Of a stretch of DNA of 64,000 nucleotides, positions 34,110-46,961 are shown one piece after another. The stretch covers positions 12,378,169-12,442,168 of the forward strand of contig NC_087072.1 in NCBI RefSeq assembly GCF_026151205.1, given 5' to 3'. This DNA comes from Bolinopsis microptera. Its lineage: Eukaryota; Ctenophora; Tentaculata; Lobata; Bolinopsidae. Both the position numbers and the translations under genes were made by a program. Within the stretch, counting starts at the first letter, position 1. Each line of letters begins with the position of its first letter. The notes beneath the pieces are model-generated. The model did no database searches and had not been told where the DNA came from. It was given only the letters and a program-made list of their open reading frames with translations.

Positions 34110-37100
34110 GCAATTTTGTACCGGTACCGGCCGGGATTTTGGTTTTAGCCGGGATTTCAGCCGGGATTTTTCCAAAATAAATTCAGTTTTTTTTTCAACG
34201 TAAATTTGAGTCCAAAATTCGCAAATCTGTTAACATTTTCCTAAAAAATTTTGATGAAATCATCGAACAATGGAGACTGGAGTCAATCTAGGTTTAAAAT
34301 AATCATGGGTTTCATGACGTCGATTTTATATTTTCGTTTACGAATAATGGAAAATGCTAGAAATATGACTCATGACTTAATTATTGTGACTAAGTGTCAC
34401 GGCTCACGGTCTTGTGTTACCGAGGGACAAGTAAAACAGAGTTCTCCGGGTAAATAAAGCATTAATAAATGCTATTCAGTATTCACCCTATTTAATTATT
34501 CAGGTAAGGTTATTTAAACTGTAAAGTATAAAGCTCCAACGTCAAACTCCATGTTCAATTAAATTAGTTTAAGGACACGTTCATTTGAGTTTGAGAATAT
34601 TGGTAAATATAAGTGACCCTATTAAAAGGCACAGTGTAGTTGACTTTGTCACACTATGAAATAACACAAACCCTTGATGGTTAGGATAATCGTCTCATCC
34701 TCTAGGCTAGCTTTGTCACTTAACCATATCTTAATCAGGTGATAAGATATCGCTTAAATACGGCCGGCACGGAAATGGTTACATTGTCACATTATAAACA
34801 TGTGACGGAGTAAATATGGACCCCTTGCTGCCGTTTTTGACCAAATTTTTGAGTGTCCAATTGATTGGATGGGTACATATAACCATTACCTACATATTTG
34901 AAGACTTTTTTCGTTAGATGGTGCACTCAGGTTTACTCTGTCACACATTTAAGAAAACATTTGAACAATGTTTAGGGCACCCTGATAAGCAATGCTGAGT
35001 AGTGTAGGTTTATTTGATGCCCTGGAAGTGCTAGGAATTGTTATTATATCATATAGTCGTAAGGAATTAAAACACAGAAGGCACAAACAAGTTTACTTTG
35101 TCACATAATCTTGATGATATCTGAACATGTGTGAAATTGAACAAATAATGATATACCAGCTTAAACCCCTTATATTATGTACTATGGATCAAACAACACT
35201 GCTAGTACCACGCACAAGTCACATAAATCATTATCCGGTGGTAATATGTTAACAGTGAAACTGAGTGGAGTTGGGTTAGAAACATATAAGAGATACGATG
35301 ATTTAACTTGTAGAAGCTTTCAATAAACATGTGTTAATCGTCGTCAGCTGAATGTGATGAGGTGGACAATGCTTATATGTGATTGAGTGGTGTCAGGGAT
35401 GGAGGGTGGGGGAGGTGTGGGTGGGAAAGTGAAAATTACATTACAATGTCAATAAAAATTTAGTCTTCTGTTGAGGTTGAGAAGGAAATGCCAGCTGGTC
35501 TGGACTTTAAGGATTTGGCAATTTTAGGAAGGATGGGGTCCCATATGTTAACAGTCCCATAATATGTTAACAGTGTCACAATTAAACTACCGCAACATGG
35601 TCAAAAATAGGGTAATTTCGTCACAACAAAATTATTATAATTCTGTTAGCTCCTTGCTGGCAAAATAACTAGTTGATTGATGATAAAGTTACATAGTATT
35701 CTAATAGAGGTATAGCTCTTCAAAATAGGGGCAAGACATGTACATGTTTACTTTGTTACATCAGTAATTATTATAAGAGTAATAATCATCAGATTAACCG
35801 ATCTTTTTCGTAGTTTGGATCGATTGATATAGGCATTAAAGCATACTACGCCAATTTTAACACACTATCTTGATATTGTTGGGGCAGGGACAGTTAATTT
35901 TGTCACATTTTCAGCGTCTTTGACAAATTAATCTAAAATTGTTAAACTTGAGCTCTGATGTTCTGGACAATATTCTACCAATCGTTTCTGAAAGAATGTT
36001 GAATTCTAATAGAGTTATAGATCTTCAAAACAGAGGCAAGACATGTTTACTTTGTTTGTTGTGGCAGGAAAAGTTAATTTTGTCACATTTTTAGTGACTT
36101 TGAAAAATGTAACCTAAAATTGTTAAACTTGAGCTCTGATGTTCTGGACAATATTCTACCGATTGATTTCTGAAAGAATGTTGAATTCTAATAGAGTCAA
36201 AGAATATATAGATCTTCAAAATAGGGACAAGACATGTTTACTTTGTCACATCAGTTATTATGAGAGTTATTATAACAGACTATTTCATTCTATAATCATT
36301 GTTTTTAACCTATTTACGATTTCGTATCATTTTTTGTGACAATGTAAACATCAACTGATCTTAACTGATCAACTACATTGTCATCATGTAAAGTTTTCCC
36401 GCCTTTCAAACCAAAATCAGTTATAAATAATTCGCCCAAAATTTAAAATTCCATATATTGTGACAGAATTGACCTCATTTCCAAATAACCAAGTGCAGTT
36501 ATTATGACAGACTATTTCATTCTATAATCATTGTTTTTAACCTATTTACCTATTTTTGTGACAATGTAAACATCAACTGATCTTAACTTGCATCAACTAC
36601 ATTGTCATCATGTAAAGTTTTCCCGCCTTTCAAACCAAAATCAGATATAAATAATTCGCCCAAAATTTAAAATTCCATATATTGTGACAGAATTAACCTC
36701 ATTTCCCAATAACCAAGTGCCTGTATTAGCTAACTATTCGACACAACATATTTTAGGGCTATGATTGGTAGATCAACTATCAAATAATGAGTTAAAAGGT
36801 TTTTGAGGACACCTCACAATAGAATAGAGGTATGGTATTCTGAGTGTGACAAAGTTACCCTAATATTGCCTTGTAACCGTTCGATCCGTGCCCTTTAACC
36901 AATGTTGTGTCATAATTGTTAGATTAACCTAATCTACTATATTTCAGACCAAGGAATGATAATTAGACAACTGCAGTTAACTAAGTCACACAAAATGTGA
37001 CATTTGAACCATTATAGTGCCTAACAACAATAGATTTTCTTTCTGAGCAGTGCATATGGGAGTATGGGTTACCTCGCTAATGTTCAGAACTTCTGAACGT

Positions 37101-37420
37101 GCTAGGTTAATAGATGTCAAAATTAAGCCACTATCGTCGAAAACGCTATCATTTTTGTTTACCAATATCCTCAAACTCATATGAACGTGTCCTTAAGTAA
37201 CCAATACCAGATCACAAATATGAGTTCTGTGTCAGTTTTGACTTATATAAACATAATTCAGTTTGTCATTCTAAAGAAGTAACGGAGAAATATTGGAAAA
37301 ATCCCGGTACCGCTCCCGGAACCGGCCGGTATGACGCTGATCCCGGCCAGGTTTTCATTTTCATCCCGGTCCCAGCCGGGATGGAGGTAATCCCGGCCCG
37401 GTACCGGCCGGGACAAAATG
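34110..37420. repeat. Repeat field with recurrent TTTACTTTGTCACA motifs, bounded by CCGG-rich ends
   Basis: The borders (34110-34170 and 37300-37420) are built of ACCGGCCGGGAT-type words. Between them, TTTACTTTGTCACA or variants recur many times in both orientations (34640, 35090, 36240 direct; TGTGACAAAGT near 36850 inverted). Two clear tandem duplications are present: a 182-base unit (35891 and 36073) and a ~230-base unit (36262-36494 and 36496-36720). No coding region. Confidence 0.75.
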
Positions 37421-39480
37421 TCGATCAAATGGTCTCAGAACTCACTAACACTTCCTTCTTACTCAAAATTGATGTTTTACATTATGACGAGCAACAAGCA
37501 ACATATATTTTGATCCTTCGGTTCTAAATCTAAGGCAATCTGAGGTTATTTGAAAGCTTTCGTTCAGAAAATAAATAAAACCTTCAAATGGGGGTAACAA
37601 GGAGTAACAAGCGTTGCAAGTGTTCCATAATACTAAGATCTTTCTCCTACTGAGCAGAACCTTCCCCTTAAAAGTAAACAAATCGCCTCTCTACGACAAT
37701 CCAGATCTATTAAGTAGCAGAGACGATCATTTAAGGAGACTTCGATATCTATCAGGATCATGATTATACTGCCGTGAGAACTAAGCACTCCGGGATTTAA
37801 CACATAATATTTGGTTTTCTCGATTTCATTCATATTTAGACATAAGTCGGTGTAGATAATTGGTTATACGTAGAATAATTGGACATAATTTTATGCTAAG
37901 TTGTACTTGCGTCTGCGGAAATATACGTGTGAACTGGTCATACCGCAAATGCTGAAAAAAGTAGATCTTACCTATCATAAAATCACCGCCCGTACCGTAC
38001 ACGACTGAGTTATAACTGCGTCAAGAAATTCTGTATCATAATGATGTATTGCCATGGCAACCAAAACTCCATCGGGAGATCGGCTAGTAACGCATAATAT
38101 ACCTACAGTATCAAAACATATCATAGCAACATTCCAGAGATTCTGATTAGCTTATGTGCGTGTGTGTGTGTGTAAGAAAATACAGTCTGCTAGAACATTC
38201 CGTTTACACATGGTAAGATAGTAAATAGGCCGATAATAACTGCCCATTGCATTAACAAGTTGTTCAATTTATCTCCGAATTACACACAAATTTCAGAAAT
38301 GATAGATCTGTGCCGAACTAAGATTTTCTGAAAGTCTCGTAGACTTTAATCAATTACAGAGGGTGTGGACACTGGCCACCCCCTCTATTTCACTATTATA
38401 GTTGAAACTAGTATAGATTACAATAATTTTACAAAAGTCGAAACAGTAATATATATAATATAAACACCAATTTGTAGGATACTTTAAATCACACCAAAAT
38501 TGTTCCCAGATTAATGCAATGAAATCTGATGATGTCTTTTCAGTGAAAAAGAGGCCACACTGTAATTGATTAAAGTTTACGAAACGTTTAGAAAATGAGT
38601 TATATTACTTGCAACTATAACTAAGATAAATTGAGTATCAATATCCGGCCCAGTAAAGGCTTACTGGGCTTATCGACCTAAGAGGACAGCCCCCTGAGTG
38701 GATTGCAAGACAGTCTCAATTGTGATCTGATGGGCCCAGTTAGAAAAGCCTGATTGTGCACAGAACATCAGCTGTATTTGTTCTTAATAGCTTGATCTGC
38801 AAGAAGAAGCAAGGCGCTTTAAACTGGTGTTGAGGTTGAGGGTAGATAATAGATTTCGCCAATCTCTTCCTTCAAACCATTTCCGATGGTTTGATCGATG
38901 GTTCCTGTTATATATGACAATCAAGGCTAACCAGCCTGAAACGATAACACCGCAAACGTTTGCTATACATTGAGTGATGCATCACGTTTCCATCCAACAC
39001 ATTTTAAAACGGTCATAAACCGGCTAAATTTAAATAACCAACTTCAGATTTTACAAGGGCCGAACAGGGTTTTAATATTAAATCTGATAAATTTAGTCAA
39101 ACATATTTCTGTTAACACAGTTATATAACTATAGACTTAGTCGGCTGCTGGACAGTTCCGCCTAACCTAGATCAAGCTCAGCTCACGAGAAGATTCAAGA
39201 TTTAAAACCAATTGTGAGCTTAAGATCATAGCAGTTATAGACTTAGAACCAAATTATATTGGCAGATTATTATCTCTGTAATAACAGACTTTACGATATC
39301 ATGGAATAAAGTAAATCATGAAATATCTCTTTTACGACACAGGACTCCGTGTTTAAAGAAGGATTGATTAACGGCTGGAAAAAATGTAACTGGATATCTG
39401 CCACAGTGCTGCTTTTATTAAGGTTGAAGTAACTTTTAGCACATAAAGAAGTCTGGTTTGCTAGGTTTTAATTGATCGTA
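37421..39480. other. Intergenic
   Basis: No supported gene. Short ORFs on the minus strand (37463-37833) have no domain. A perfect hairpin GCCCAGTAA...TTACTGGGC lies near 38650-38671. Confidence 0.5.
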
Positions 39481-39481
39481 T

Positions 39482-39873
39482 AATAGTAGTAGTAGTAGTA
39501 GTAGTAAATCTTTCAAAGTACGAAATATCTCTTTAAAAGAGCATCCTAGGCACCTTATAGATATCAAAACGCATAAAAAAGAAAAACAAAAACATCAACC
39601 ATCTTCTAACTTCTTCCACTCCTCCCTATCTAACGCTAAAAATCTAAGGTCTTCGAAATCAGTCAAATTCTTAAGTCTAATATCAAGATTTCTACTAGTC
39701 AAGTCTTTTCTAATAACATCTAATAAGTTTAAACATGGTCTACCCCGTCTCCCTTCCATAAAAATATCAGAATTTATAGCAAATAACATAGAGGTGTATG
39801 CTGGTGAGTCTTCCTGTCCTCTTAAGATATGTCCTAACATTCTCCATCGAAACTTAGAGACTCTCACAGACAA
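39482..39873 (-). mobile_element. LINE 3' end with (CTA)n tail
   Basis: The minus-strand frame 39873-39595 matches the C-terminal tail of many non-LTR reverse transcriptases: FRWRMLGHILRGQEDSPAY, GRRGRPCLNLLDVIRKDLT, LRFLALDREEWKKL. After the stop the element runs about 90 bases to a TAG microsatellite (39484-39507 on plus), read on the element strand as a (CTA)n tail. It is 5' truncated and may belong to the same family as the RT fragment at 1004-1500. Confidence 0.85.
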
Positions 39874-39879
39874 GGGAGT

Positions 39880-41750
39880 GATAATAACAAATAAAAATAA
39901 GTTAAGACTACAAAAACGGTCAATAGAAACTAATTATAATACCTGTATCGAGAACTCGACTTCAAAGTACTATCATTCTGCCAAATTATGTCATATCTTG
40001 AGACTATTGATAGCTTCCTGAAACAGTTTTGAGTCAACATTTTCGTGATATTCTAGAAATTGAAACCAATTCTCATCTTTTAAAAAGTAGATTGCATTAA
40101 ATGCCATAGAATGGAATTTATTGAAATCTACTTTTTTAAATTCTAAGAATTTGTTGATTTATTAAAATTCTGTCTCAATTAAGGGTACACGCAATGTAGT
40201 TCGACACACGTTCATGCTAGGCACCCTTTTAACCCCCTCTATGGTGAAGATGAGGATGGTAAGTACAAGTAATGTGAGGAGAGGATGGGTACCATTTAGT
40301 ACATTTAAGCTGTAGGTGTAAAGTAGCTCTTAGTCGAGGAGTATATAAATGACGGCACGACAAGGTTCTGCAACAGATCTCTGAACATGTTATCTTGTGA
40401 GCGCCGAGTGAACACTTAAATAAAAACAAGGCCAGCGATGGAAGACAGTTCATTGACTGCTAGGCTGGGAGGGAAAAAGCAGGTACAGACGACCGAAAGG
40501 AGTCGTGGTTTGGGATCCTGAGTGGGTCTCGATATTGGATAGTGTTGTCATATATCGGGCCTTATAATATTCTCAAGGTCACCAAGACGGCACAGTCTTA
40601 TGGCGGGAGGTAACGGTACCATCTAAAAAACAGATTGCTGAATCATACGAGTAAAAACTCTACCTGTACAGCAGTCTTACAGCAGACTGAGATTAAAGCG
40701 CAAGAATGGTGCTGTTATAATTTTGCGTTTAAAGTTTTAGCACCTGGAATCTGTTAACAGTTTTTAGAGAGCTGAGTAGGCTAGTACGGGATAGTAGGGA
40801 AGAAGTAGCTCACTGTTCCAGATGGATCTACTTCTCATCAAGGAAGAGGGAGTGGTAGGTTTTTGTGAAAAATCATGATACGAACTTTGATGAACCCATA
40901 ATAATATAGTGCAAGGATAGCATTCTCATAAGTTCTACCCTTGCTACAGTGCACAATGTAAATACTTAGTGATATCAAGCTGCAATCTAAAATTTATTAA
41001 TTGAATCTCATTATCACTTCAAATCTTACCTGTGCAGTCTAGCCTGATTGCGACATCGTTAGAAGTGAGAGATAAAAGACATTCAATTGTAATCCAATTC
41101 TGCGAGAGAAGATTTGCCCAGACAGCTGACAAGAATGTATTACCATACTTCCTGTAAATGTGGTAGTTATTAAGTCCTATCAACCTTGGATATTATTTCA
41201 GTATGTTGTTTTACGTGGGCAACATCGTAAATTACACACACTATAAACTATAGCACTAATCCTATGCTGCAGTGTCAATAAAAATGGAAGTACAAATCAC
41301 AACAAAATGTAAACGAGCACACAAATTCAGGTTAATCCATGCTAGTATAGTTAGTTAATCTAAAAATAACCATAAGACAAATTAACCAATCTCCAAGCCA
41401 CATTCTTGGTTGTAGCGAGATGCACCACTGGGCCTGACATCGTGAATCAACATTCTTGGTAATTACGTAAGACACGAAGGAAACGTTTATAAAAGTTCAC
41501 TAAAAGAGAACTAAGTGACTTATACCGGCGCCTCTTCACTGTAAACAACACTGGAAACTTTTCCCGTGCCATCTCTGCTGCCGGGTCATCCCAAGACTCT
41601 CCTAACCCACTGAAGGAAGACCAACGTCATGTCTCAGAGTACGGTCTAAAAAACTTTGTGTTAACATAAAACTTGGCCTTTATCGTGCCTTTGGTATGAG
41701 ATCCCATAGAATGCAGCCCTCTACAGAGCGCTAGAATAACCCTAAAATTC
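39880..41750. other. Intergenic
   Basis: No supported gene. A TAGTTCGACAC box at 40196 belongs to the family at 25396. CCTGACATCGTGAATCAAC near 41435 relates to the 45.4 kb repeats. Confidence 0.5.
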
Positions 41751-41786
41751 AAAAACAAACAAGCCTCACGAGATCAAGTCGCTGTA

Positions 41787-42613
41787 ATGTCCTGGAACAT
41801 TCAGGACAGTACAGGAGACGGATCTAACAAATTTGAAAATAACGAATTTCTGACAATCCTCAAACAAGCAAACATTCTGTGTCTCCAAGAAACTAAGAAG
41901 CAGGTTAAAATCGAAGGATACCTTTCCTTTAATAGCAACCGCAAAAACTCTCGCTCAGGAGGGGTCTGCATTCTTGCTGAAAATGATTTAAGAAAAGGTG
42001 TTTCCTGTGTGCCTTGTAGTGAATCTGACGATATTATTGTTGTTAAACTTGACAAAAACTTTTGTTAGCTTTATTTTGATCTATTTTTAGTATGTTATTA
42101 TATTAGCCCTGCATATTCTACCTATGTCAAGAAATATCCAGACTGTACTGCTAAGACCTTCTCTGCTCTTGACACCCTCTGTATTAGACTACGTCAAAAA
42201 GAGGCATATCTACGAATTATCAAAATACCTGATGTTCGAAAAAGTCTGACAAGGTTTCGTATCAGCTGCCACAACCTCTACATTGAAAGTTGCAGATACG
42301 AAACCCCCCTTGTACCAAGTGAAGAACGTTGGTGCACCTACTGCTTTTTCAGCAAAGGGCTCAAGCCTATTGAGGACGAAAGTCACGTATTGATTGACTG
42401 TTTGCTCTACTCCTCAGTTAGGGAAAAATTCAATTTCCATCCCCAAAACATTGTTGACCTAGTCGGTTTGCTCTCCAACAAAACTTTAGATCCTACCACA
42501 CTCACTGCCACAGCAAGAGCAATCCATTCATTTCTCTCTGTGAACGAACATTATACAGCCTATTATAAGAGCCCAGACTTCCACTCAAATACTGGCAAGT
42601 GCATAATGCTATA
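41787..42613 (+). mobile_element. Internally deleted LINE: endonuclease N-terminus joined to RT C-terminus
   Basis: The frame from 41787 starts like an apurinic-type LINE endonuclease (MSWNIQDSTG, ILCLQETKK, SGGVCIL, DDIIVVKLDK) and stops at 42066. From about 42104 a second frame carries a LINE C-terminal region (RISCHNLYIESCRY, WCTYCFFSKG, IEDESHVLIDCLLY) to a stop at 42611-42613. The ~2 kb of endonuclease and RT core expected between them is absent, leaving about 40 bases. A tail of TATCCTTG-like repeats lies near 42790-42822. Confidence 0.85.
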
Positions 42614-42829
42614 GGACCTTAAAATAAAATTGAACCATACAAACTCGATTTATCTATTTTTCTAAAACTAGCATTATATAACATTTCTAAATTATCCCTA
42701 CACACTTGTAAATAATTAGAATTGTGTAACCTAAATTATTTCAGAATTACAACTATTGTGTACTCAGTAAAGTAATTATCACTTTTGTATCCTTTGTATC
42801 CTTGTATCCTTGTATCCATGTCTTTATAA

Positions 42830-43780
42830 AATCACTCACTCACAAAATTGCCGACCCAATATCTATTGAAGTGGCGAAGATCGGCCAGACCGAGTATTAC
42901 CATCCCATCCTTCTAGAGTTCATCACAAGTAGCACCCACCTTGAAGATTTTTGACACCCAGACACACCCCATTGGCACACCCCAGCTCAACAAACTTTGG
43001 ATATAATCTTACATGCTCCCGATTGTCCCGAAGGAATCCCTGTTTATCATCAGCACTTTCACTAGGTCACCAGCTTTTTCACTGAAATCATCAGCCTTTT
43101 CACTGAAGTCATCAATCAGCCCTTTCAATAAAGATTTTAGCTCGTGTTCTAAACTACAAAACTTATCAAATTGTTCAAGTTCTAATAAAGCGATCACGAC
43201 TGTTCTGTCAAAGCACTAGCAACTACTCAACTAGGAAGGTTCTTTAAAATTCTTTGAAGGGTCATAATTACTCAAATCTCTTGCTAACAATCAAGTTGTT
43301 GTTCCTAGTTCTACAATTAAACGAATACAAAATTACAGCCTTTCAGGTTTACATTTTTTGATATCCAGCTCAACATACGGCTTTGATACCAATAATGGGT
43401 ATATACCGATGATCGGTGTTAATAAATATTTGATTATATTACCATGAAACTTAGTATTGAAGTTTAAACTCTTTCTTGTGTAAGAATAACCTAAAGAAAA
43501 ACGTACTAGTGTACTGTTACCAGTTACGGAAAGCAACCATTTAATTAAATTGAAGATAAATAAACAGAATACAGATGCACGATCCACAATACAAATACCA
43601 ACTTAATCGACGGACAAATTGAGGAAATGAAAATTTCGTTTGGAAACGAGCTATATATAATGCTAGGACGTAGCGCTCGACTCCAAATTGAAGTAAAATT
43701 AATACGCGATCTAACGAGTTGAACTGCCACTTTTTTGGCAGTTCGAATGTTGGAATTTCCACTACTGTGGTTGCGAGAAG
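42830..43780. other. Intergenic
   Basis: No supported gene. The minus-strand ORF 43009-43197 (with FSEKADDFSEKAGDL repeats) is short and unassigned; it might be a fragment of an element. Confidence 0.4.
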
Positions 43781-43975
43781 CACTATTGGATGCGCGCGCG
43801 CGACCCAGTAGTGCATCGCGCTACAACCAACCACCTCCTTTATACTACTGTATAAGTATAAATTATAGAAACTTAATAGTCAAACCCACGCAGTAGAAAT
43901 AGAATGGCCTCTAATATTAATAAGGATTTCGTAATATCACCATGACGGAACACTCTGAATAGAATTTGTATACGT

Positions 43976-44472
43976 TGTATGACCCGCCGCGCACGAGTGC
44001 GCGGCTCCCCTGTAGCGTAAAAACGATAAAGTGGGTCACGACGTGATACAAAGTCAAAACAATATTACACGGCAAAATGCGCTATTGTACCTCGCCGAGC
44101 TGCGATGAATTGACATCGTCAATTAACACTGCACTGTAATATAAGCGCATGGGCTTTGGTTAGAGCGAGTGTAAAGTGGTATCACGTGATCAAGACAGTT
44201 TTTCGCTGATATCAGATATGTTGCCAGGGGAGTGTTTTAACCATATGTATAATATGGAGTAGAATTCGGAATCAGAGTTTAACGGGTGATACCCAGAAAA
44301 CCTTACTGGCCAGGGCCTAACTTCAAAAGTAAAAGAAATAGCGACTTCCGGTTTTTTGCAACATGTTCGTCTTGTAAAACATAAAAGTAAGGTTTCCTTG
44401 TCATACATTGTATGACCCGCCGCGCACGAGTGCGCGGCATATTAGCATAATTTAAGCCCTCAATCTTTCCTT
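43976..44472. repeat. GC-rich palindromic repeats (partial fold-back copies)
   Basis: Two partial copies of the fold-back arm stand at 43976-44052 and 44407-44440. Each has TTGTATGACCCGCCGCGCAC followed by the palindrome centre GAGTGCGCGGC. They precede the full inverted pair. Confidence 0.85.
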
Positions 44473-44891
44473 GTCATACGTTGTATGACCCGCCGCGCAC
44501 GAAGTGCGCGGCTCCCCCTGTATCGTCAGGACGATAAAGTAGTGAAACGACCGTGGGGGTCGCAACGTGATACAAATCTTTCCTAATACTTCGTTCGAAA
44601 CATACCAAAAATGACTATCATTTACAGATCCGTTTACAAATCCTTTGGGTATGAAATTGATCTAAATCGGTGTATTTTTGGACGCTGATTCCGAATCACC
44701 CCCATGACATAGTGCGTAAAAATACTTCCCTGGAGAGTTATGGGCAAAAAACCGTTTTGGTCACGTGACAGGCTAATAAAACATTGTATCACGTTGCGAC
44801 CCCCACGGTCGTTTCACTATATATTCGTCCTGACGATACATGACAGGGGGAGCCGCGCACTTCGTGCGCGGCGGGTCATACAACGTATGAC
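44473..44891. mobile_element. Fold-back element with ~105-bp inverted arms
   Basis: The left arm 44473-44575 and right arm 44784-44891 are near-perfect inverse copies: GTCATACGTTGTATGACCCG, then the hairpin GCCGCGCACGAAGTGCGCGG, then ACGACCGTGGGGGTCGCAAC to GTGATACAA. They enclose about 210 bases without coding capacity. The right arm has a small insertion near 44820. It is likely a non-autonomous fold-back DNA element. Confidence 0.85.
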
Positions 44892-44927
44892 AAATAAAAC
44901 ATGAATTCGATTGTTAAGGGCTCGGGT

Positions 44928-44995
44928 TAGGGTCAAGGTTGTGGTAAAGGGTATGGATAGGGTTAGGGTTGGGATATATTAGGGTTTATGTATGA
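44928..44995. repeat. Degenerate TTAGGG-like tract
   Basis: Several GGGTTAGGG and TAGGGTTAGGGTTGGG words in about 65 bases, right of the fold-back element. It may be a decayed interstitial telomeric repeat, but it is too short and irregular to be sure. Confidence 0.45.
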
Positions 44996-45143
44996 TGTTA
45001 AACCGTTTCGTACTGTGTACGGCTGTTAAACCATAAAAACCAAAGTCACGTGAAATTTTTGGGCGAGCGAATTAGTAAAAGCCGAATTAGTAAAATACAG
45101 GGTACTTGTCGTAAAATATTTGTTCCAAGACCATCGTTACTTT

Positions 45144-45301
45144 ACTGGGCCGCGCTCAGCCTGTCATTGCATTCCGCCGAATCTCTATTAATGAGCATAA
45201 TAGCCTGAGGTCCCTAGGTAACGTTACTGGGCCGCCCTCAGCCTGTCATTTCGCCGAATCTCTATTCTATGTTAATGAACATAATAGCCTGAGGTCCCCA
45301 G
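45144..45301. repeat. Two tandem copies of the dispersed short repeat
   Basis: Copies at 45144-45220 and 45224-45301, each from TACTGGGCCGC(G/C)CTCAGCC to the palindrome-like CCTGAGGTCCC(T/C)AGG. They are the same family as 26236-26325 and 29923-30003, here in direct tandem. Confidence 0.9.
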
Positions 45302-45309
45302 GTTCACAT

Positions 45310-45830
45310 AGCCATGTGTATACGCGTACTGCGTGACGCGCTTGTTTCACAAGTTTGCCGCCTACGGCGGCCGCGCGCTACTGCAAGCGAGAGGGCTCTG
45401 GTTAGAGCAAGTCCCCAGGTAAAGACCATCGTTACCTAGTTTGATTCACGATTGACGATGTCAATCCTTCGCAGCTCGGCGAGGCCCAGTGGTGCATCCC
45501 GCCGCGCGCCGATCTACCGAAAAGATGCGCGGTGCGGCCCAGTAGTGCATCGCGCTACAATTACTTAGCTTGCTAGTTTATTTAATTGCTCACTTCTCTC
45601 ACGTAGAAAAGAGCGCCGGGCACAGGGACTGGCGTGCCAAGTAAAGACCGTCGACGAGCCCAACTCGGTGCACGCGTCTTGGTAGGTAATAAACCTAAAA
45701 AGCAGCGTTTGAAAATACATTAAATTATTTAGGTTCGATTTAATTGACGATGTCAATTCATTGTAGCTCGGCGAGGCACAGTAGCGCATTTCGCTGATTG
45801 TTGCGAGAAGCATAATTACATTCGAATAGA
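45310..45830. repeat. GC-rich repeat cluster
   Basis: Contains GCCGCCTACGGCGGC, GACGATGTCAATCCTTCGC, AGCTCGGCGAGGC and CAGTAGTGCATCGCGCTACA. The last three recur near 43795-43825, 44090-44130 and 30120-30240, some in inverse orientation. No coding region was found. Confidence 0.65.
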
Positions 45831-46598
45831 TCGAATGTAAATTGTTTTAGCAGTAGTATAGCACGCTCGTATCAAAAATTTAAAATTCATGGGACCAATG
45901 TATCAAAATCTTAAAATTGGAATATTATAAATTTAGGCCAAGGGATTTGAATTTGACAGTGAAAAGTGAAAAAGGCCCAGTAAACATTCATTTGCTTTTA
46001 ATTTTTGAGGAGGTAGTTGCTTTGTTTAAATCCAAAATACCACTGTAGCTTTTAATTATAATTGAAATATCTACAATTTACTTAAATGAAATGTAAACTG
46101 CTGATATCAAATTAAGAATGATGAAGAATTTTCCACGAAGATTTATTCACGGGAATTATTCACGGTCTCAAAATGTTTACACGATTTACACGATTTACAC
46201 GATTAGAAAATTTATTTGTTATACTGGAATAATAACAATTTTAAAATATAAAATAAATCACTTCCCTCTGAAGTAGAACAGATGATGGGAGAGCTTCAAA
46301 CATGGCGATGGAGGGAAGCGGTGTCTCACCGCTGGGAGGTAAATTAATACCCGTATCGCGATGGTAAAATTTTATGATATGAGATCTCAAGTAAAAAATA
46401 ACACAAAAAATAAAAAGTGAATGTTGTCAGTGTAGTGAAATCGGAGGCAACATTAATAAAGACGTATACACTTAAACCGTTACAATTATAGTCCCCATCT
46501 TGTTTTAAATACTCACAATAAAATACACACAAAAAACACACAAACGTCCCCAAAACATTAACTTCAATTTATATTTCCCTAGTTGAAATTAACTTATT

Positions 46599-46961
46599 TT
46601 ATGAAATTGATACATTCGAGAAGATATCGTGATTACATGGTAGCCATCCATGATCCCCATTTAGCCCTAGGTTTTGTATATGAAGCAAAAGGTTCTTAAA
46701 TCTCTTTTTAAATAGTGAAATTGACAAAATATGATACGGTACATCATGATCAAGGAGATAATTTAAAATTTTGGATGCATTAAAAACAAAATTACTATTC
46801 TTGGTCTTAGACATTGAGAATTTAGGATTTAGAAGTCTGCATGATCTACTTGACTTGCTAAACCGGCGATAAACATCAACAGGAATTTGTTCTTTAAGTA
46901 GCCTCATTGCAATACATCCAGTAAAGTATGTAAATAAGTTAAACAAGGTTAATAATTTCAA
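46599..46961 (-). mobile_element. LINE C-terminal fragment
   Basis: A 120-residue minus-strand frame with CIAMRLLKEQIPVDVYRRF, NFVFNASKILNYLLDHDVPY, FKKRFKNLLLHIQ and WLPCNHDIFSNVSIS. I read it, from memory of similar C-terminal tails, as the C-terminal end of a CR1/L2-like reverse transcriptase ORF. It is 5' truncated. It could also be another retroelement-derived ORF. Confidence 0.5.

Noticed and set aside
37463-37833. Minus-strand ORFs as a small gene
   Set aside because: Two overlapping short frames without domain, signal peptide or repeated copies.
38650-38671. tRNA gene at the GCCCAGTAA hairpin
   Set aside because: No cloverleaf, A box or B box in the right spacing; only a simple hairpin.
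43009-43197. Minus-strand ORF with FSEKADDFSEKAGDL repeats
   Set aside because: It is short, has no splice signals or recognisable family, and may be chance or an element fragment.
44928-44995. Interstitial telomere or chromosome end
   Set aside because: Only a few irregular TTAGGG words occur; this is not enough to call a telomeric array.
46292-46341. Possible small first exon (ATGGCGATGGAGG up to a GTAAAT donor)
   Set aside because: No compatible downstream exon could be tied to it; the Rac-like gene at 47359 has its own ATG in the usual position.
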